DNA from: Pseudo-nitzschia pungens
Lineage: Eukaryota; Bacillariophyta; Bacillariophyceae; Bacillariales; Bacillariaceae
DNA length: 64,000 nucleotides
NCBI GenBank assembly: GCA_037355855.1
Contig: CM074759.1
Span: forward strand, 3,162,001 to 3,226,000
Direction: 5' to 3'
Positions 1-10,295 of the stretch are shown here, one piece after another (the stretch's first letter is position 1; the number at the start of each line of letters is the position of its first letter). A model generated the notes under the pieces. The model did not search any database. It saw nothing but the letters and a program-made list of their open reading frames with translations, and was not told the DNA's origin. The position numbers and the translations under genes were made by a program.

Positions 1-1
1 A

Positions 2-3000
2 TATCGTTCTGAATTTCTATCTTGTCTCAAAGTCCCTGACTCTATACTGAGTTTGCCTCCCTTTGACTATTCAGTGTGTCCAGCTGACAATGCTGCTGCC
101 TGGAAATGCCAGAGGGAACGCACAGCAAGTGAACCTTCTTGTTTGAGCTTTGCACACCACAAGGCTTTTGCCCTTGATCCCCAGTTGAACAAGTTTGACA
201 CTCTCCTGAGATCCGTCCCATTGATTGTTGGCTTTTCTCCTTCTGCTTGGCAGGTCATCACTGATGTTGAGATCTTCAAGAAACCTGGTGAATATAGAGT
301 GGATAAGATGAGGCTTATTCAGTTGATGTCTCCTGAGTTCCAAATCAACAACAAGATGATTGGCAGACGCATTCTTGCCCATGCTGAACTTGCCAATGCA
401 GTGGCTGTTGATCAACATGGTAGCAGGAAACACCACAAGGCCATCAACACCTGCCTGAACAAGAAGCTCATCTGTAATGTGCTGCGGCAGAAGCGCAGAT
501 CTGGTGCTGTTGCAATGAATGATGCCAAGGGCTGTTACGATAGAATCTCTCATCCCATTGCAGGTCTCACTCTCCAGAGCTTTCGGGTTCCTGCACATGT
601 GTGTGAAGTTCTTCTGTCTACTCTGCAACATGCCAAGCACCACATCAAAACTGGTTTTGGTCGGTCAGGCCCTGTGTATGGTGATGAACCTGTTCCTCTC
701 AGTGGTTGTGGCCAAGGCAATGGTATTGGTCCAACTCTTTGGGCTTTGGTGTCAACAATTGTCTTCCGAATGATGCAACAGGCTGGGCATGGTGTCCATC
801 TTATCACTTCATTGTCACTGCAACTGGTTTCTCTTGTGGGTTTTGCCTTTGTGGATGACACAGATTTGTTTTGTGCTGGCTCTGATTCCTCAACATCTGG
901 TGAGGCCTTGGCTGTTGACTTTCAGGAAGCTCTTGACCGATGGGCTGGTGGGATTATTGCCACTGGAGGTGCTATTGAACCTGCCAAATCCTTCTGTTAT
1001 TTGATTGATTTCAAATGGAATGGATCCGGTTGGGACTATCGCTCAATTGCTGACATGCCTGGTGACTTCTCTGTTGCTGACAAAAATGGCAATCGAGCTA
1101 CCCTGGATCGGTTTGAAGTTGACCATGCTGACAAGACCCTTGGGGTTTTTATCTCCATGGATGGCAATGAGGAAGCCCAGATTGCTCACATGAAGTCCCA
1201 GTCTCAGTCTTTTGGGTCTCAACTCAAGGCTTCCAAGTGTGAGAAGAGAGCCTCCCTCTACACCTTCAAGTATTCTTTCATGAAGTCTGTTGAATACCCC
1301 ATGCCTGTCACCCAACTTGATGAGGCTACCTGGACAAAGATCATTCACCCAGCACTTGTTCCTGTGCTGAATAAAGCAGGGATGTCACGGACATTTCCCA
1401 GACATGTATTCTATGGTCCTTCCCTCTATCAAGGCTTTGGTTTCATCCATCCATACCTCCTCCAAGAGTTCAGTCATATTGCCACTCTCTTTCAGGAATC
1501 TGTCAGGTCCTCCCAAACTGGTAGGATTCTCAGGCTAACTGCTGAGTCTCTCCGGCTTGAACTTGGATTTCCTCTTCATCTTGGTGTCACACCCTATCAT
1601 CCTTTTGCTTCATACGTCACTCCTTGCTGGTACAAACATGTGTGGAAGTTTTTCTCTGTTCACCCTGTGAGCTTGGTTGAAGCCTTCCCAGATCTTCCTC
1701 TGCTACGTTCCAATGACTGTTATCTCATGCAAGCCTTTGTCAATGCTGGCTTCAGAGGTGCTGACTTGTCCCTCTTGAATCACATTCGAATGTCCCTCAA
1801 GGCTATTTCCCTTGCTGATATTTGTACTCCAGATGGGACAAGGCTTACCCCCATGGCTTTCCAGCTGACATCCTCCAATCACTTGAGAGATCATCTTGAC
1901 TGGCCTAGATGTCCTCCCCCACCTTGGCCTCCAGCAGCTCAGCGCCTATGGACTAAGGCTCTTCAGACCTGTTTTCTTCCCCCTTGCCCCCCCCTGCAGC
2001 CAGGGCATTAGCTCCTTCTTTTCACCTTGGGCATTGGCTCTCTCCCCAGACAGCTTCTCTTTGGCCTTGGTTTTTGTCTCCATCTACCAACAGACTATTC
2101 TCCAAAACTTCTCCTGGCTGGATTGTGAGCACCTCCCAGGGCAGGGGCAGATACAGGGTCACTTCTGAAATCATTTCTGACAAACCAGCATGTGCTATTG
2201 TGCTTGTCTGCCCTGTTATTTGTGGCCAAGTTGTACGCGTGGTTGGGTCCTCAGCCTTTGTTTCTGAACCTCCTGACATGGATCCTCTGGAGTACAATCC
2301 ATTTGATTCTCTTCCAGACTCCCCAGTCGATGCCTTTGATGCACTCTGTGAGTCTCCAAGGGTACTTCTCCACAAATATTCCCTGCCACAGGCTGGCTGT
2401 CAGCACCTTGTTGATGCTATTCAGAGTGGTACTGCCAGCGCTGTCTGTGATGGTTCATTTGATCCGGACCTTCTCAGAGGAACTTCTGCTTTCATTCTGT
2501 CACCCAATACCTCCACCAAGTCTGCTTCTTTGTTCCTCACTGGCTGTAATTTTGTCAGTGGATCCCCTGAGGATCAATCATCCTATAGGAGTGAACTGGC
2601 AGGTATCATTGGAGTTCTCACCTGTTGCACTGCTCTGGTGAGTCTTTTTGATATTGCTTCTGGCTCTATCACCATTGCCCTTGATGGTGACACAGCTCTC
2701 AAACAGGCTCAGGGATCTTGGCCATTGGTTATTTCCCAGAAGTCTTTTGATTATGTTTATGTCATCAGAAACATGATTTCTGCCCTGCCAATTTCTGTGC
2801 ACTTTCAGTGGGTTCAGGGCCATCAAGCTGGACTCTTTCTTGATTGGTGGGCCCTTCGCAATCATCAGGTTGACAGCATGGCCAAGGCCTTTCTCTCTGT
2901 CCATAGAGCTTCTGCCCATCACTATCCCAGACTTGTGTTTGAGCCTTGGGCATTTTCTCTCAATGGATGCAAGTGTTCAAGGTTTGATCAGAATGCTTTG

Positions 3001-3921
3001 CATGTTGCCATTTCTGGTCCTCCTCTTCTCCAATACTGGCAGACCCACCACGATATTCCCATTCCACAACCTGTTTTGAGTTCCATCCATTGGTGTGCCC
3101 ATCTGTCTGCCTTCAAGCGTCTACCTCCTGGTATGCAAAGGTGGTTTGTCAAATTTGCTTCTGGCAGTATTGGTGTTGGCAACCAACTCCTTCACTACCA
3201 GTATCAGGATCACTCCAGGTGTCCCTTGTGTGATGCAGACAACGAGAAGGTTTCTCATGTTCTCTCCTGCAAGGACCCTGGGGCTGTCATGCATAGTGTG
3301 TCTGCCTTTAAGGGACCCCTGCAGAAAAGGCTTGAAGTTGAGCAGACTGATCCATCATTGGTTGCTGCCATTGTGGATCTTCTTACCAGGGTTAGGAAGG
3401 GCCAGAGCATCTATCCCTCATCTTACTCCATTGCAATTTCTTCTGCTGTCAGGGCACAGAGGACTATTGGTTGGCACAACTGGCTTCTTGGTAGGTGGTC
3501 TCCTTGCTGGTATCAAATCCAGGCTGACTACTACTCCCACATTGGAAGCAAGCACTCCCCCAGACGTTGGGCTACAGCTATCATCCATCAGTTCTTTCTT
3601 ACCTCCTGGGATCTTTGGACCTATAGGAATGAACGACTCCATGGTCCTGGGGGAACCCTTGACGCTGAACAACACCAATCTCTTGATGCTTCCATCTCCT
3701 CTGAATTGGCAATTGGTGCAGCTGGTGCACTCTCCCAGTCACACTCCCTTTTATAAACCCCTTTCCAAGTCCTACAAGGTTACACCCTGACTGCCAAGAG
3801 GCAGTGGCTTGCAACCATCCACCTTGCCAGGAAGCAGTATGCAGCACCTGTACCTCCAGTGCAGCCATACCAACGAGAGGCTGCTCTCCTCAGAGCATGG
3901 CTTACTGGACCTTAGGGTTGA
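2..3921 (+). pseudogene. ORF2 of element A, RT-RNase H part, frameshifted
   Basis: The frame is open from base 2. It encodes the reverse transcriptase, with QHGSRKHH, the motif A-like NDAKGCYDRI (near 517), GCGQGNGIGPTLW and FVDDTDLF (848-871). RNase H follows, with CDGSFD (2446), RSELAG, LDGD and GHQ...NHQVDSMA, so the acidic/His catalytic set is visible. A CX2CX8HX3C finger (CPLC...H...C, from 3220) lies near the C-terminus. The copy is broken twice. A frame change falls at a run of eight C near 1987-1994, where sister copies have a different C-rich sequence. A CAA-to-TAA nonsense codon lies at 3754-3756. The original end is near 3913-3921, where TAG also replaces a CAG codon. The endonuclease half is outside the window. 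Confidence 0.9.
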
Positions 3922-4199
3922 TTCCACTTTGTACCTTGATTTTGGCTTCTGTTCCTGCTTCTCATCCAGTCATATACCTTTTGATACTGGATCTTATCCC
4001 AATATCTTCCTTCCCATCTCATTTTCTCTCAAGTCCCTTTTTTGTGGGACTTGTTTTGTCTCTTTCCCTGTCTGATGTTCAAGGTTTGTTTGAAAAATTT
4101 GTCGTTCTACCACTTGGGGTCCTGACTCTCTGATGGAGGCGACATTAAAGTCTGGTTACAGACCGAGTAATTTAGTTTCACCTTTGGTGATTAAAGTTA
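3922..4199 (+). other. 3' UTR of element A, tail missing
   Basis: The region matches the ~300-bp 3' UTR of the other copies, including TTTGTCGTTCTACCACTTGG, a GTCTGGTTACAGAC hairpin (near 4150-4163) and TCACCTTTGGTGA (near 4178-4190). The AT-rich terminal tail is absent and F sequence starts at about 4198. Confidence 0.85.
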
Positions 4200-4452
4200 C
4201 CACTCTGAATAGCATCAACAAGGTGCTGACAGCCAGCCTGTGGTAGGGAATATTTGTGGAGAAGTACTCTTGGAGACTCACAGAGTGCATCAAAGGCATC
4301 TGCAGGGGAGGCTGGAAGAGAATCAAATGGATTGTACTCCAGAGGATCCATGTCAGGAGGTTCAGAATTCAAAGGCAGAGGACCCAACCACACGTACTAC
4401 GTGGCCACAGATCACAGGGGAGACAAGCACATCAGCACAGGCTGGTTTATCA
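4198..4452 (-). mobile_element. Element F, segment 5 (ORF2 linker before RNase H)
   Basis: The minus strand encodes the ORF2 stretch between RT and RNase H; PPDMDPLEYNPFDSL and QHLVDAIQSG are recognisable. It is the 3'-most part of host element F inside the window. Its right end carries the duplication made by insertion of B and continues at 27253. Its left end is cut by A. The rest of F (RNase H and 3' UTR) is not in the window. Confidence 0.85.
4431..4452. repeat. Target-site duplication of element B, left copy
   Basis: A 22-bp sequence starting ATCAGCACAG and ending GGTTTATCA is repeated exactly at 27253-27274. The two copies flank the 5' and 3' ends of B, and the sequence is part of F ORF2, so B inserted into F. 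Confidence 0.9.
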
Positions 4453-5104
4453 CAATTTTGCGACGCGCGATTTTGTCCGACGTTCCGATGTTCCAGTACT
4501 TAAAACACGTAGATTTCTACACAACTTTCCCCTTTGATATCTCACTCACTTCTAAAGCTCCTACAACAACACCACGCACTACACCTATTAACAGAGACCT
4601 CCCCTATCTGATTCTGCTGTTTGTTTGGCTGCTCCTTGCTTCCTTTGGTTGCTTTGGTTCCTTGTTTCCTGTCGACGGTCGGCAAGCAACAAGCAACACG
4701 ACCGAAAACAAGGACACATAATTTTCTACAGCAATTGCAGTACTAATTTCTACAGCTGATTCTGTCCTTTCTCTTTGTCTCCGAGCTCGGTTTGTTTTTC
4801 GATCTGTTTTCAAGCTACCTTATTATTTAACGCTATACAGTCTTCCAAGCCCCTTAAGTGATATCCACTTAACGTTCTACATTCTTCAAGGTTCCTTGCT
4901 GAGTTCCCTAAGTCTTTTCAAGTTGAAGTTGTCGAACACATACAAACCCCCCTTCTAGAAGGTTCCTACGCGCTGATCCTTAAGTATTTGCAAGTTCGCG
5001 CGAGCATATCTTCCAGTTCCCTCTTTATTTTCAAGCCAATTGCCCACCACTCCTTAAGTGTTTATCACTTAAGAGTACCCCTGTTTCCTAGCCAAGCCCC
5101 CTAG

Positions 5105-5639
5105 TCCCTAAGTGTTTTTGCTTAAGGCTCCCCCTACTACACCTGTTTTCAAGCCAAGACCAACCGATCCCTAAGTAACTCCTACTTATTGCACTCTTGT
5201 TTCCAAGACTACAGCTACTACAGCCCCTTGTTTTCAAGACTACAATTTCCCTGGTCCCTAAGTGTTCGCGAGTTCCCTGATCCCTAAGTGTTTTCGCTAT
5301 TAAGCAACCCCAACTTGAACTTCAAGTTCGACACTGTTTTCAAGACACAAGCCTCCCCCTGGTCCCTAGGTGTTTCTACTAAAGCCCCTGTTTTTCAAGC
5401 AAGCAGCTTTCCTGGTCCCTAAGTGTCTCGCTCAAGGTATTTGTTTTCAAGCCAATTGCCCCCGGATACTGTTTCCACTGCTTCCCTGGTCCCTAAGTGT
5501 CTCGCTCAAGGTCCCTGTTTTCAAGCCAATTGCCCCTGGATACTGTTTCCACTTATAAGTACTTGCGAGTTTGAACTTCAAGTTCCCTCCTGAGCCTTTT
5601 AAGTGTGCCCTGCCATTGGTCTTCCCCGGTCCCTAAGTT
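5105..5639 (+). repeat. Dispersed TCCCTAAGTG motif repeats in 5' UTR of B
   Basis: TCCCTAAGTG or one-base variants occur at 5105, 5168, 5255, 5281, 5363, 5416, 5490 and 5630. Several are followed by TCTCGCTCAAGG and TTTTCAAGCCAATTGCCCC. The surrounding text is an imperfect tandem array of roughly 75 bp. The same motif recurs in the 5' UTRs of C, F, G and I. Confidence 0.75.
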
Positions 5640-5924
5640 TTCCTACTAAAGCCCCTGTTTTCAAGCACGCAGCTTCCCTGGTTTAATTGCCTCGCTCAAG
5701 GTCTTTGAATCAAGCCAGTTTGCTTCTACACGATTTGCAGTGGTCTACTGGAGTTTCCAAATTCTGTAACTCCAGAGCACCTCTGTTGGTTTTGAACGTG
5801 ACTCTTCTGGTAGTGCTCCAGTCCTTTCTTTTGGTTCCCCTGGAGTTTTTCCTTGTCCAGACCAACGTTGGACCTGTTGTTGCTGCTGTACCCTGTTTTC
5901 CAGCATACAACCTATCACCTGGCA

Positions 5925-7010
5925 TTTCTGCACTCAACTTGTGCTTCTACTGCCCCGGCATTTGTCATCATCAGCGGCGTGTCTTCTGTTGGTCCAACAC
6001 CCAATTGCCTGCTTTTCAGTTTTTGGTGGCCCTCCACCGGTGCTTCTCCTGCCCCGGCCTTTGCCCTCAACTGGTGCTTCAACTGCTCCGGCCTTTGTAA
6101 TCACCTGGCACTTGCACATCCAAGAGGCTTGTCTGCTGTTGGTCCAGCACCCAATTGCTTGCTTTTCAGCTTTTGTTTGCCCTCAACCGGTGCTTCTCCT
6201 GCCCCGGCCTTTGTCATCACCTGGCACTTGCGCATCCAAGAGGCGTGTCTGCTGTTGGTCCAACACCCAATTGCTTGCTTTTCCGTTGTTGTTTTGCTCT
6301 CAACCGGTGCTTCTCCTGTCCTGGCCTTTGCCCTCACCCGGTGCTTCTCCTGCCCCGGCCTTTGTCTTCAACCGGTGCTTCTCCTGCCCTGGCCTTTGTC
6401 AACACCGGGTCCTTCTCCTTTCAAGCGCGGCGTTTTTCAGTTGTTGCTCCTGCACTCCACAGGAGTTTTTCTGCTGTTGATTTGCCCTCCACCGGTGCTT
6501 TTCCTGCCCCGGCCTTTGTCATCACCTGGCACTTGCACATCCAACTCCACCGGTGCTTTTCCTGCCCCGGCCTTTGCCCTCAACCGGTGCTTCACCTGCT
6601 CCGGCCTTTGTCATCACCTGGCACTTGCACATCCAAGAGGCTTGTCTGCTGGTGGTCCAGCACCTAATTGCTTGCTTTTCAGCTGTTGTTTGCCCTCAAC
6701 CGGTGCTTCTCCTGCCCCGGCCTTTGTCATCACCTGGCACTTGCACTTCCAAGAGGCGTGTCTGCTGTTGGTCTCGCACCCAATTGTTTGCTTTTCAGCT
6801 GTTGTTTGCCCTCAATCGGTGCTTCTCCTGCCCCGGCCTTTGTCATCAGCCGGTGCTTCTCCTGCCCCGGCCTTTGTCATCACCTGGCACTTGCACATCC
6901 AAGAGGCGTGTCTGCTGTTGGTCCAACACCCAATTGCCTGCTTTTCAGCTGTTGCTTTGATCTCAACCGGTGCTTCTCCTGCCCCGGCCTTTGCCCTCAA
7001 CCGCAGCTGG
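5925..7010 (+). repeat. 117-bp-class minisatellite in 5' UTR of B
   Basis: About nine or ten imperfect units share the cores AACCGGTGCTTCTCCTGCCC and ATCACCTGGCACTTGCACAT. Some units are shortened. Unit length is about 117 bp or a related multiple of three, so long stop-free frames run through the array, one of them continuing in frame into ORF1. Those frames are low-complexity translations and are not annotated as genes. Confidence 0.85.
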
Positions 7011-7043
7011 TGTCTCTGCCCTCAGTGCTCCACTTCTGGTACA

Positions 7044-10000
7044 ATGCCTCCGCGGCCCACCTCCCAAACAGCTTCCCGGAAGAAAAGATCTTCCACACCT
7101 CCTTCTTCTGCTAGGTCTGCCTCTGGGACTCGGTCTAACAAGCGCCCATTTGTGCAAAAGACCCCTCCAAGACATTCTAGTGTCACCTCTGCTCTTACTA
7201 CTCCCTCTCCTACTCTTGATACCAGATCATCCTCTTCCTCTGCCTCATCAACCTCTTCATCCTCTATGCCTGGGTCTTCTGTTGATGATATGTCTTCATC
7301 TTCTTCTGTGTCCTCATCTGCAGGTGTGCTTTCTGATGTTGATATGCTTGGCACTGAACCTGCTCCAGGGGATTCCTTGAAGACTTCTTCTTCTGCAGGC
7401 GTGCTCTCTGATGTTGAGATGCTTGGCACTGAATCTGCACCAGGGGAATCTGCACCAGGGGACTCTGCACCAGGGGATTCCTTGCAAACTTCTTCTCTGT
7501 CAACAGCTTCTCAGCTAGGCTCCCAGGAGTCAGGTCCTCCACAGTCAGGTACTCTGTCAGGCTCTCAGTCGTCAGGTGCTTTGCTGTCAGACCCCAAGCT
7601 GATAAGCTCCCAGTCCTCTGGCTCCCAGCAGCAGGGCTCCCAGCAGCAGGGATCCCAGCAGTCAGGACCCCGGCCCCCAGGCTCCCAGCAGCCAGGATTC
7701 AACCAGGCAGGCTCCCAGCTGCCAGGCCAACAGACGACCAGACACACACCAAAGGGCTCTGGGACCTCAGGCAAGGTCCCTGCTTCATCTATCCTCAAGC
7801 AATCTACTCTTGCCTTTTCCTCTGCCCAGAAAGCTGATCCCTCTCAGCAGCAAGCACGCCAATCCCAACGCCAAGCGGCTCTGGCTGCTGCCAACAGGGC
7901 TCATTCCGCTTCCTTCTTCTGGTGTTTTTATGGTAAGGGTCCCTGTTCTGGCAAGTCTCCTATACCATCTGCAATTCATGCCTTTCGAAAATCTCCAACT
8001 GGTAACCGGTTATGGGCTGGGTGTACAAGCCCCACACACTTTTTCAGCAAGAAGGAGGGTAAAGACAAAAAATCCATCCATGATATTTGCCGGACTGCCA
8101 TCCCTCCTGTTTATGCTCAGGTTTTTCCGGACACTCCAGACTGGCGCAATGCCTCTGTAGCTTCCTTGGCTTCTATTGCCTCTGCTTGCTTTCAAGACTC
8201 TGCCCCAGCCTGGACCAAGCAACCACCTGGCCAGGCTCTGAAGCAATGTCTTATTGGTTTGGTCAAGATGTCTCCTGAGTGTTTTGATGACCTGTATTGT
8301 GAAGGCAACCTTTTGCCTAGCACTGAAGGCAAAGTATGGTGGGCAGCCAATCAGGTGCTTGGTTCTCATTGGCATTTCAAGAAGCGCCCTCCTACACCTG
8401 CGCCACCAGTGGCTGATGACGCTTCCACTTCCAAATCTTCCACTTCCAAATCAGTGTCCTTTCTTCCTGGTGGTGGTGATGCTACTGTCTTGTCCTCCTC
8501 TGCTGGGCATTTCCTCCAACGCCGAGGGGTTTGCTCCAGTGATTCTAGAGCTCCAGTGGATGTCACTGCTGGCACCAAGTGTTCTCATAGTTCTTATGTC
8601 ACTCTGTCCCTTCCAAGGTTGATGTCACAACGCCCTGGGGAACTATATGATGAGCTGCTCAAGTCTCTCAAGGAAGCTTTGGATCTTCTATGGACTGTTG
8701 ACAAGCGCCTGGTGTTGTATGTTTTTCCCTCAAGAGCCAGGCTCAACCCCAAGGCCAAGCCTGTTACCAAGTTTTGGGCGACACTTCCTGACAGGAAGAC
8801 CTTGGAATTGTATGTTGCTCAGCTATGGCTTCGCAGTAGAACTGCTCCTCATCTACGATTCTTTGTGGGACACAGTGTTTCCCTGGAGAAACTCTTTTCA
8901 GCACAATTGCTCCAGAGGCTCAGAGACCGTGATATGGACCTGAAATATGACCACATACAGGCCCCAGTTATTGTCACCTGTGGCTTTCTCCTTGGATCTT
9001 ACATGCAGAGTTTTGATCTTGACCACTACAACGAATTGCTTCAGACTCATCCCAGGTTTCAGGCATGTCCTATTGCTGTTATCAGGAAGAATATCAGCCT
9101 TGACAACTCCAGAACTCCTGATCCCAATCCGGTTCTGGCTGCTCATGTTTTATGTGATGCAACAAAGCGCGCCCAAACTGTTAAGCTCCTCAAAGCCCAG
9201 TTCAACCGTTGCAAACCTTCAGACATTGCCTCTTTACCTGATGGTAAATTCTACAAGTTTATTGAGACAGCTACCAATCCTTCTGACAGACCTCTTCCCC
9301 CCTCCAAGCTCAAGACTGTTCGCCAGGCTAAGCACCGCCAAGCCAAATTTATTGAGAGCCATGAAACTGCTCCTGTTCTGGGGGTAGTTGATCTTGATCT
9401 TCCAGTTGACTTGGGCCAAGGGCTGGGTTTGAAGACACTGCGCAGTGTGCTTCTGGGCATCAGAACCCGTGACAATTGGTCATGGCCTCTTTTTCTTTCT
9501 GTTGATACCAGTTCATACCGAGGCGAGATCCTTGCTTTGTACAACATCACTACCAAGGCTGAAGCAATGGCCATGTTGTCTTTCCTGCCTATTTTTCTGG
9601 AAGCTCAGTATGGTTCTTGTGTTAGACAATGGTTCTCTTCTGAGTGCTTGACTGAAATGGAAGCTTACCATTGGGATGCTGCTGTTAATTGTGTTGTGGA
9701 AACTGCACCTGCTGCAGATCCAATGCAGGATAACTCTCTTCCCTTTTTTGGTGATGGGGATGCACGAGACTGGGAACTTGTTGATGATGACTTGTCAGTT
9801 GACCTTGCTCCTGATCTCACTTTTGATCTGGATTTGCACTTTAACCTCCAAGCCCGTGCTGACAGTGGTGGTGGAGGCTTTGATGACTCTCAATCTATGG
9901 ATACTTTAGCGACCGGCACTTCCAATCTCACTGATGTCCAGGCCTCACCGCCTGCAAGTGATGCTCCTCCTGGAGGTGATTCTCCCCCTGCTGCCAAGAC

Positions 10001-10295
10001 TGATGCCTCCCCTGGTATCTCTCCTGATGTTCCCCCTGAAGTTCCTGACCCTCCCCATAATGCCATGGCTGGTGACCTCCCTGTGGCCTCTCCTGACGCC
10101 CCAACTGCAGTTCCTGCTGCCGGTGGTGAGGAAGACGCAGCCTCTGCATTGCGGCTTGGAGTTGCTGCAATTGCATTCACTTCCAGCCATGATGCTAGTG
10201 TCAGTGACTTGAGCCATGCCAATGTCTCCACCAAATCAGCTCCGGCAACTCTTCCTTCCGTGCGACAGACTCGGTTTCCTTCTGATCATGGTTAG
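7044..10295 (+). CDS. ORF1 protein of element B (putative RNA-binding/Gag-like)
   Basis: The protein is 1083 aa. The ATG at 7044 is chosen because the protein then starts MPPRPTSQTASRKKRSS, matching the start in I, while the upstream frame is only minisatellite. Residues 1-250 are rich in Ser, Thr, Pro, Gly and Gln, with SGSQQQGSQQ-type repeats. A conserved globular part follows, with FFWCFYGKGP, THFFSKKEG and KKSIHD, then a block containing PGELYDELLKSLKEALDLLW and CGFLLGSYMQSFDLDHYN. The tail is acidic and Pro/Ala-rich and ends SVRQTRFPSDHG. I see no CCHC knuckle and do not recognise a named domain. The RNA-binding or particle-forming role is inferred from its position before ORF2. It is intact and its stop overlaps the ORF2 start. 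Confidence 0.88.
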   Translation: MPPRPTSQTASRKKRSSTPPSSARSASGTRSNKRPFVQKTPPRHSSVTSALTTPSPTLDTRSSSSSASSTSSSSMPGSSVDDMSSSSSVSSSAGVLSDVDMLGTEPAPGDSLKTSSSAGVLSDVEMLGTESAPGESAPGDSAPGDSLQTSSLSTASQLGSQESGPPQSGTLSGSQSSGALLSDPKLISSQSSGSQQQGSQQQGSQQSGPRPPGSQQPGFNQAGSQLPGQQTTRHTPKGSGTSGKVPASSILKQSTLAFSSAQKADPSQQQARQSQRQAALAAANRAHSASFFWCFYGKGPCSGKSPIPSAIHAFRKSPTGNRLWAGCTSPTHFFSKKEGKDKKSIHDICRTAIPPVYAQVFPDTPDWRNASVASLASIASACFQDSAPAWTKQPPGQALKQCLIGLVKMSPECFDDLYCEGNLLPSTEGKVWWAANQVLGSHWHFKKRPPTPAPPVADDASTSKSSTSKSVSFLPGGGDATVLSSSAGHFLQRRGVCSSDSRAPVDVTAGTKCSHSSYVTLSLPRLMSQRPGELYDELLKSLKEALDLLWTVDKRLVLYVFPSRARLNPKAKPVTKFWATLPDRKTLELYVAQLWLRSRTAPHLRFFVGHSVSLEKLFSAQLLQRLRDRDMDLKYDHIQAPVIVTCGFLLGSYMQSFDLDHYNELLQTHPRFQACPIAVIRKNISLDNSRTPDPNPVLAAHVLCDATKRAQTVKLLKAQFNRCKPSDIASLPDGKFYKFIETATNPSDRPLPPSKLKTVRQAKHRQAKFIESHETAPVLGVVDLDLPVDLGQGLGLKTLRSVLLGIRTRDNWSWPLFLSVDTSSYRGEILALYNITTKAEAMAMLSFLPIFLEAQYGSCVRQWFSSECLTEMEAYHWDAAVNCVVETAPAADPMQDNSLPFFGDGDARDWELVDDDLSVDLAPDLTFDLDLHFNLQARADSGGGGFDDSQSMDTLATGTSNLTDVQASPPASDAPPGGDSPPAAKTDASPGISPDVPPEVPDPPHNAMAGDLPVASPDAPTAVPAAGGEEDAASALRLGVAAIAFTSSHDASVSDLSHANVSTKSAPATLPSVRQTRFPSDHG
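10288..10295 (+). promoter_or_regulatory. ORF1 stop / ORF2 start overlap (ATGGTTAG), element B
   Basis: The ORF2 ATG at 10288 overlaps the ORF1 TAG at 10293-10295. The same eight bases occur at 19300-19307 (C), 37336-37329 (G), 43707-43700 (F) and 55113-55106 (I). The context GATCATGGTTAG suggests coupled re-initiation. A more upstream in-frame ATG (10216) lies inside ORF1 and could be an alternative start. Confidence 0.65.

Larger units (their letters stand above)
1..4199 (+). mobile_element. Element A: LINE-type retrotransposon, 5' part outside window
   Basis: This is the 3' portion of a non-LTR retrotransposon of the family that fills the window. It enters in the linker before the reverse transcriptase of ORF2 and runs to the conserved 3'-UTR hairpins. 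It ends at AAAGTTA (4193-4199) without the TTTAAATACGTATATTA tail that the other copies have. It abuts a minus-strand ORF2 fragment of element F, so A appears to be inserted in F in the opposite orientation; its 5' end and the matching target duplication would lie left of the window. The exact junction is ambiguous by about 2 nt because TA is shared. Confidence 0.9.
4453..7043 (+). promoter_or_regulatory. 5' UTR and presumed internal promoter of B
   Basis: This 2.6-kb leader has four zones. First comes a conserved 5' terminus with the short inverted repeat GTAGATTTCTAC (4509-4520). A conserved leader follows. Next is a zone with eight copies of a TCCCTAAGTG-like motif (5105-5639). Last is the 117-bp minisatellite up to ORF1. 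A promoter function is inferred, because non-LTR elements that keep full 5' ends usually carry an internal promoter. No core promoter element was identified. Confidence 0.55.

Noticed and set aside
5853..7043. A long upstream extension of ORF1 in B (397 codons, Cys/Pro/Leu-rich)
   Set aside because: It translates the minisatellite only. The frame is broken by a 35-bp difference in G and is not continuous in I, and the unit length (39 codons) makes open frames expected by default.
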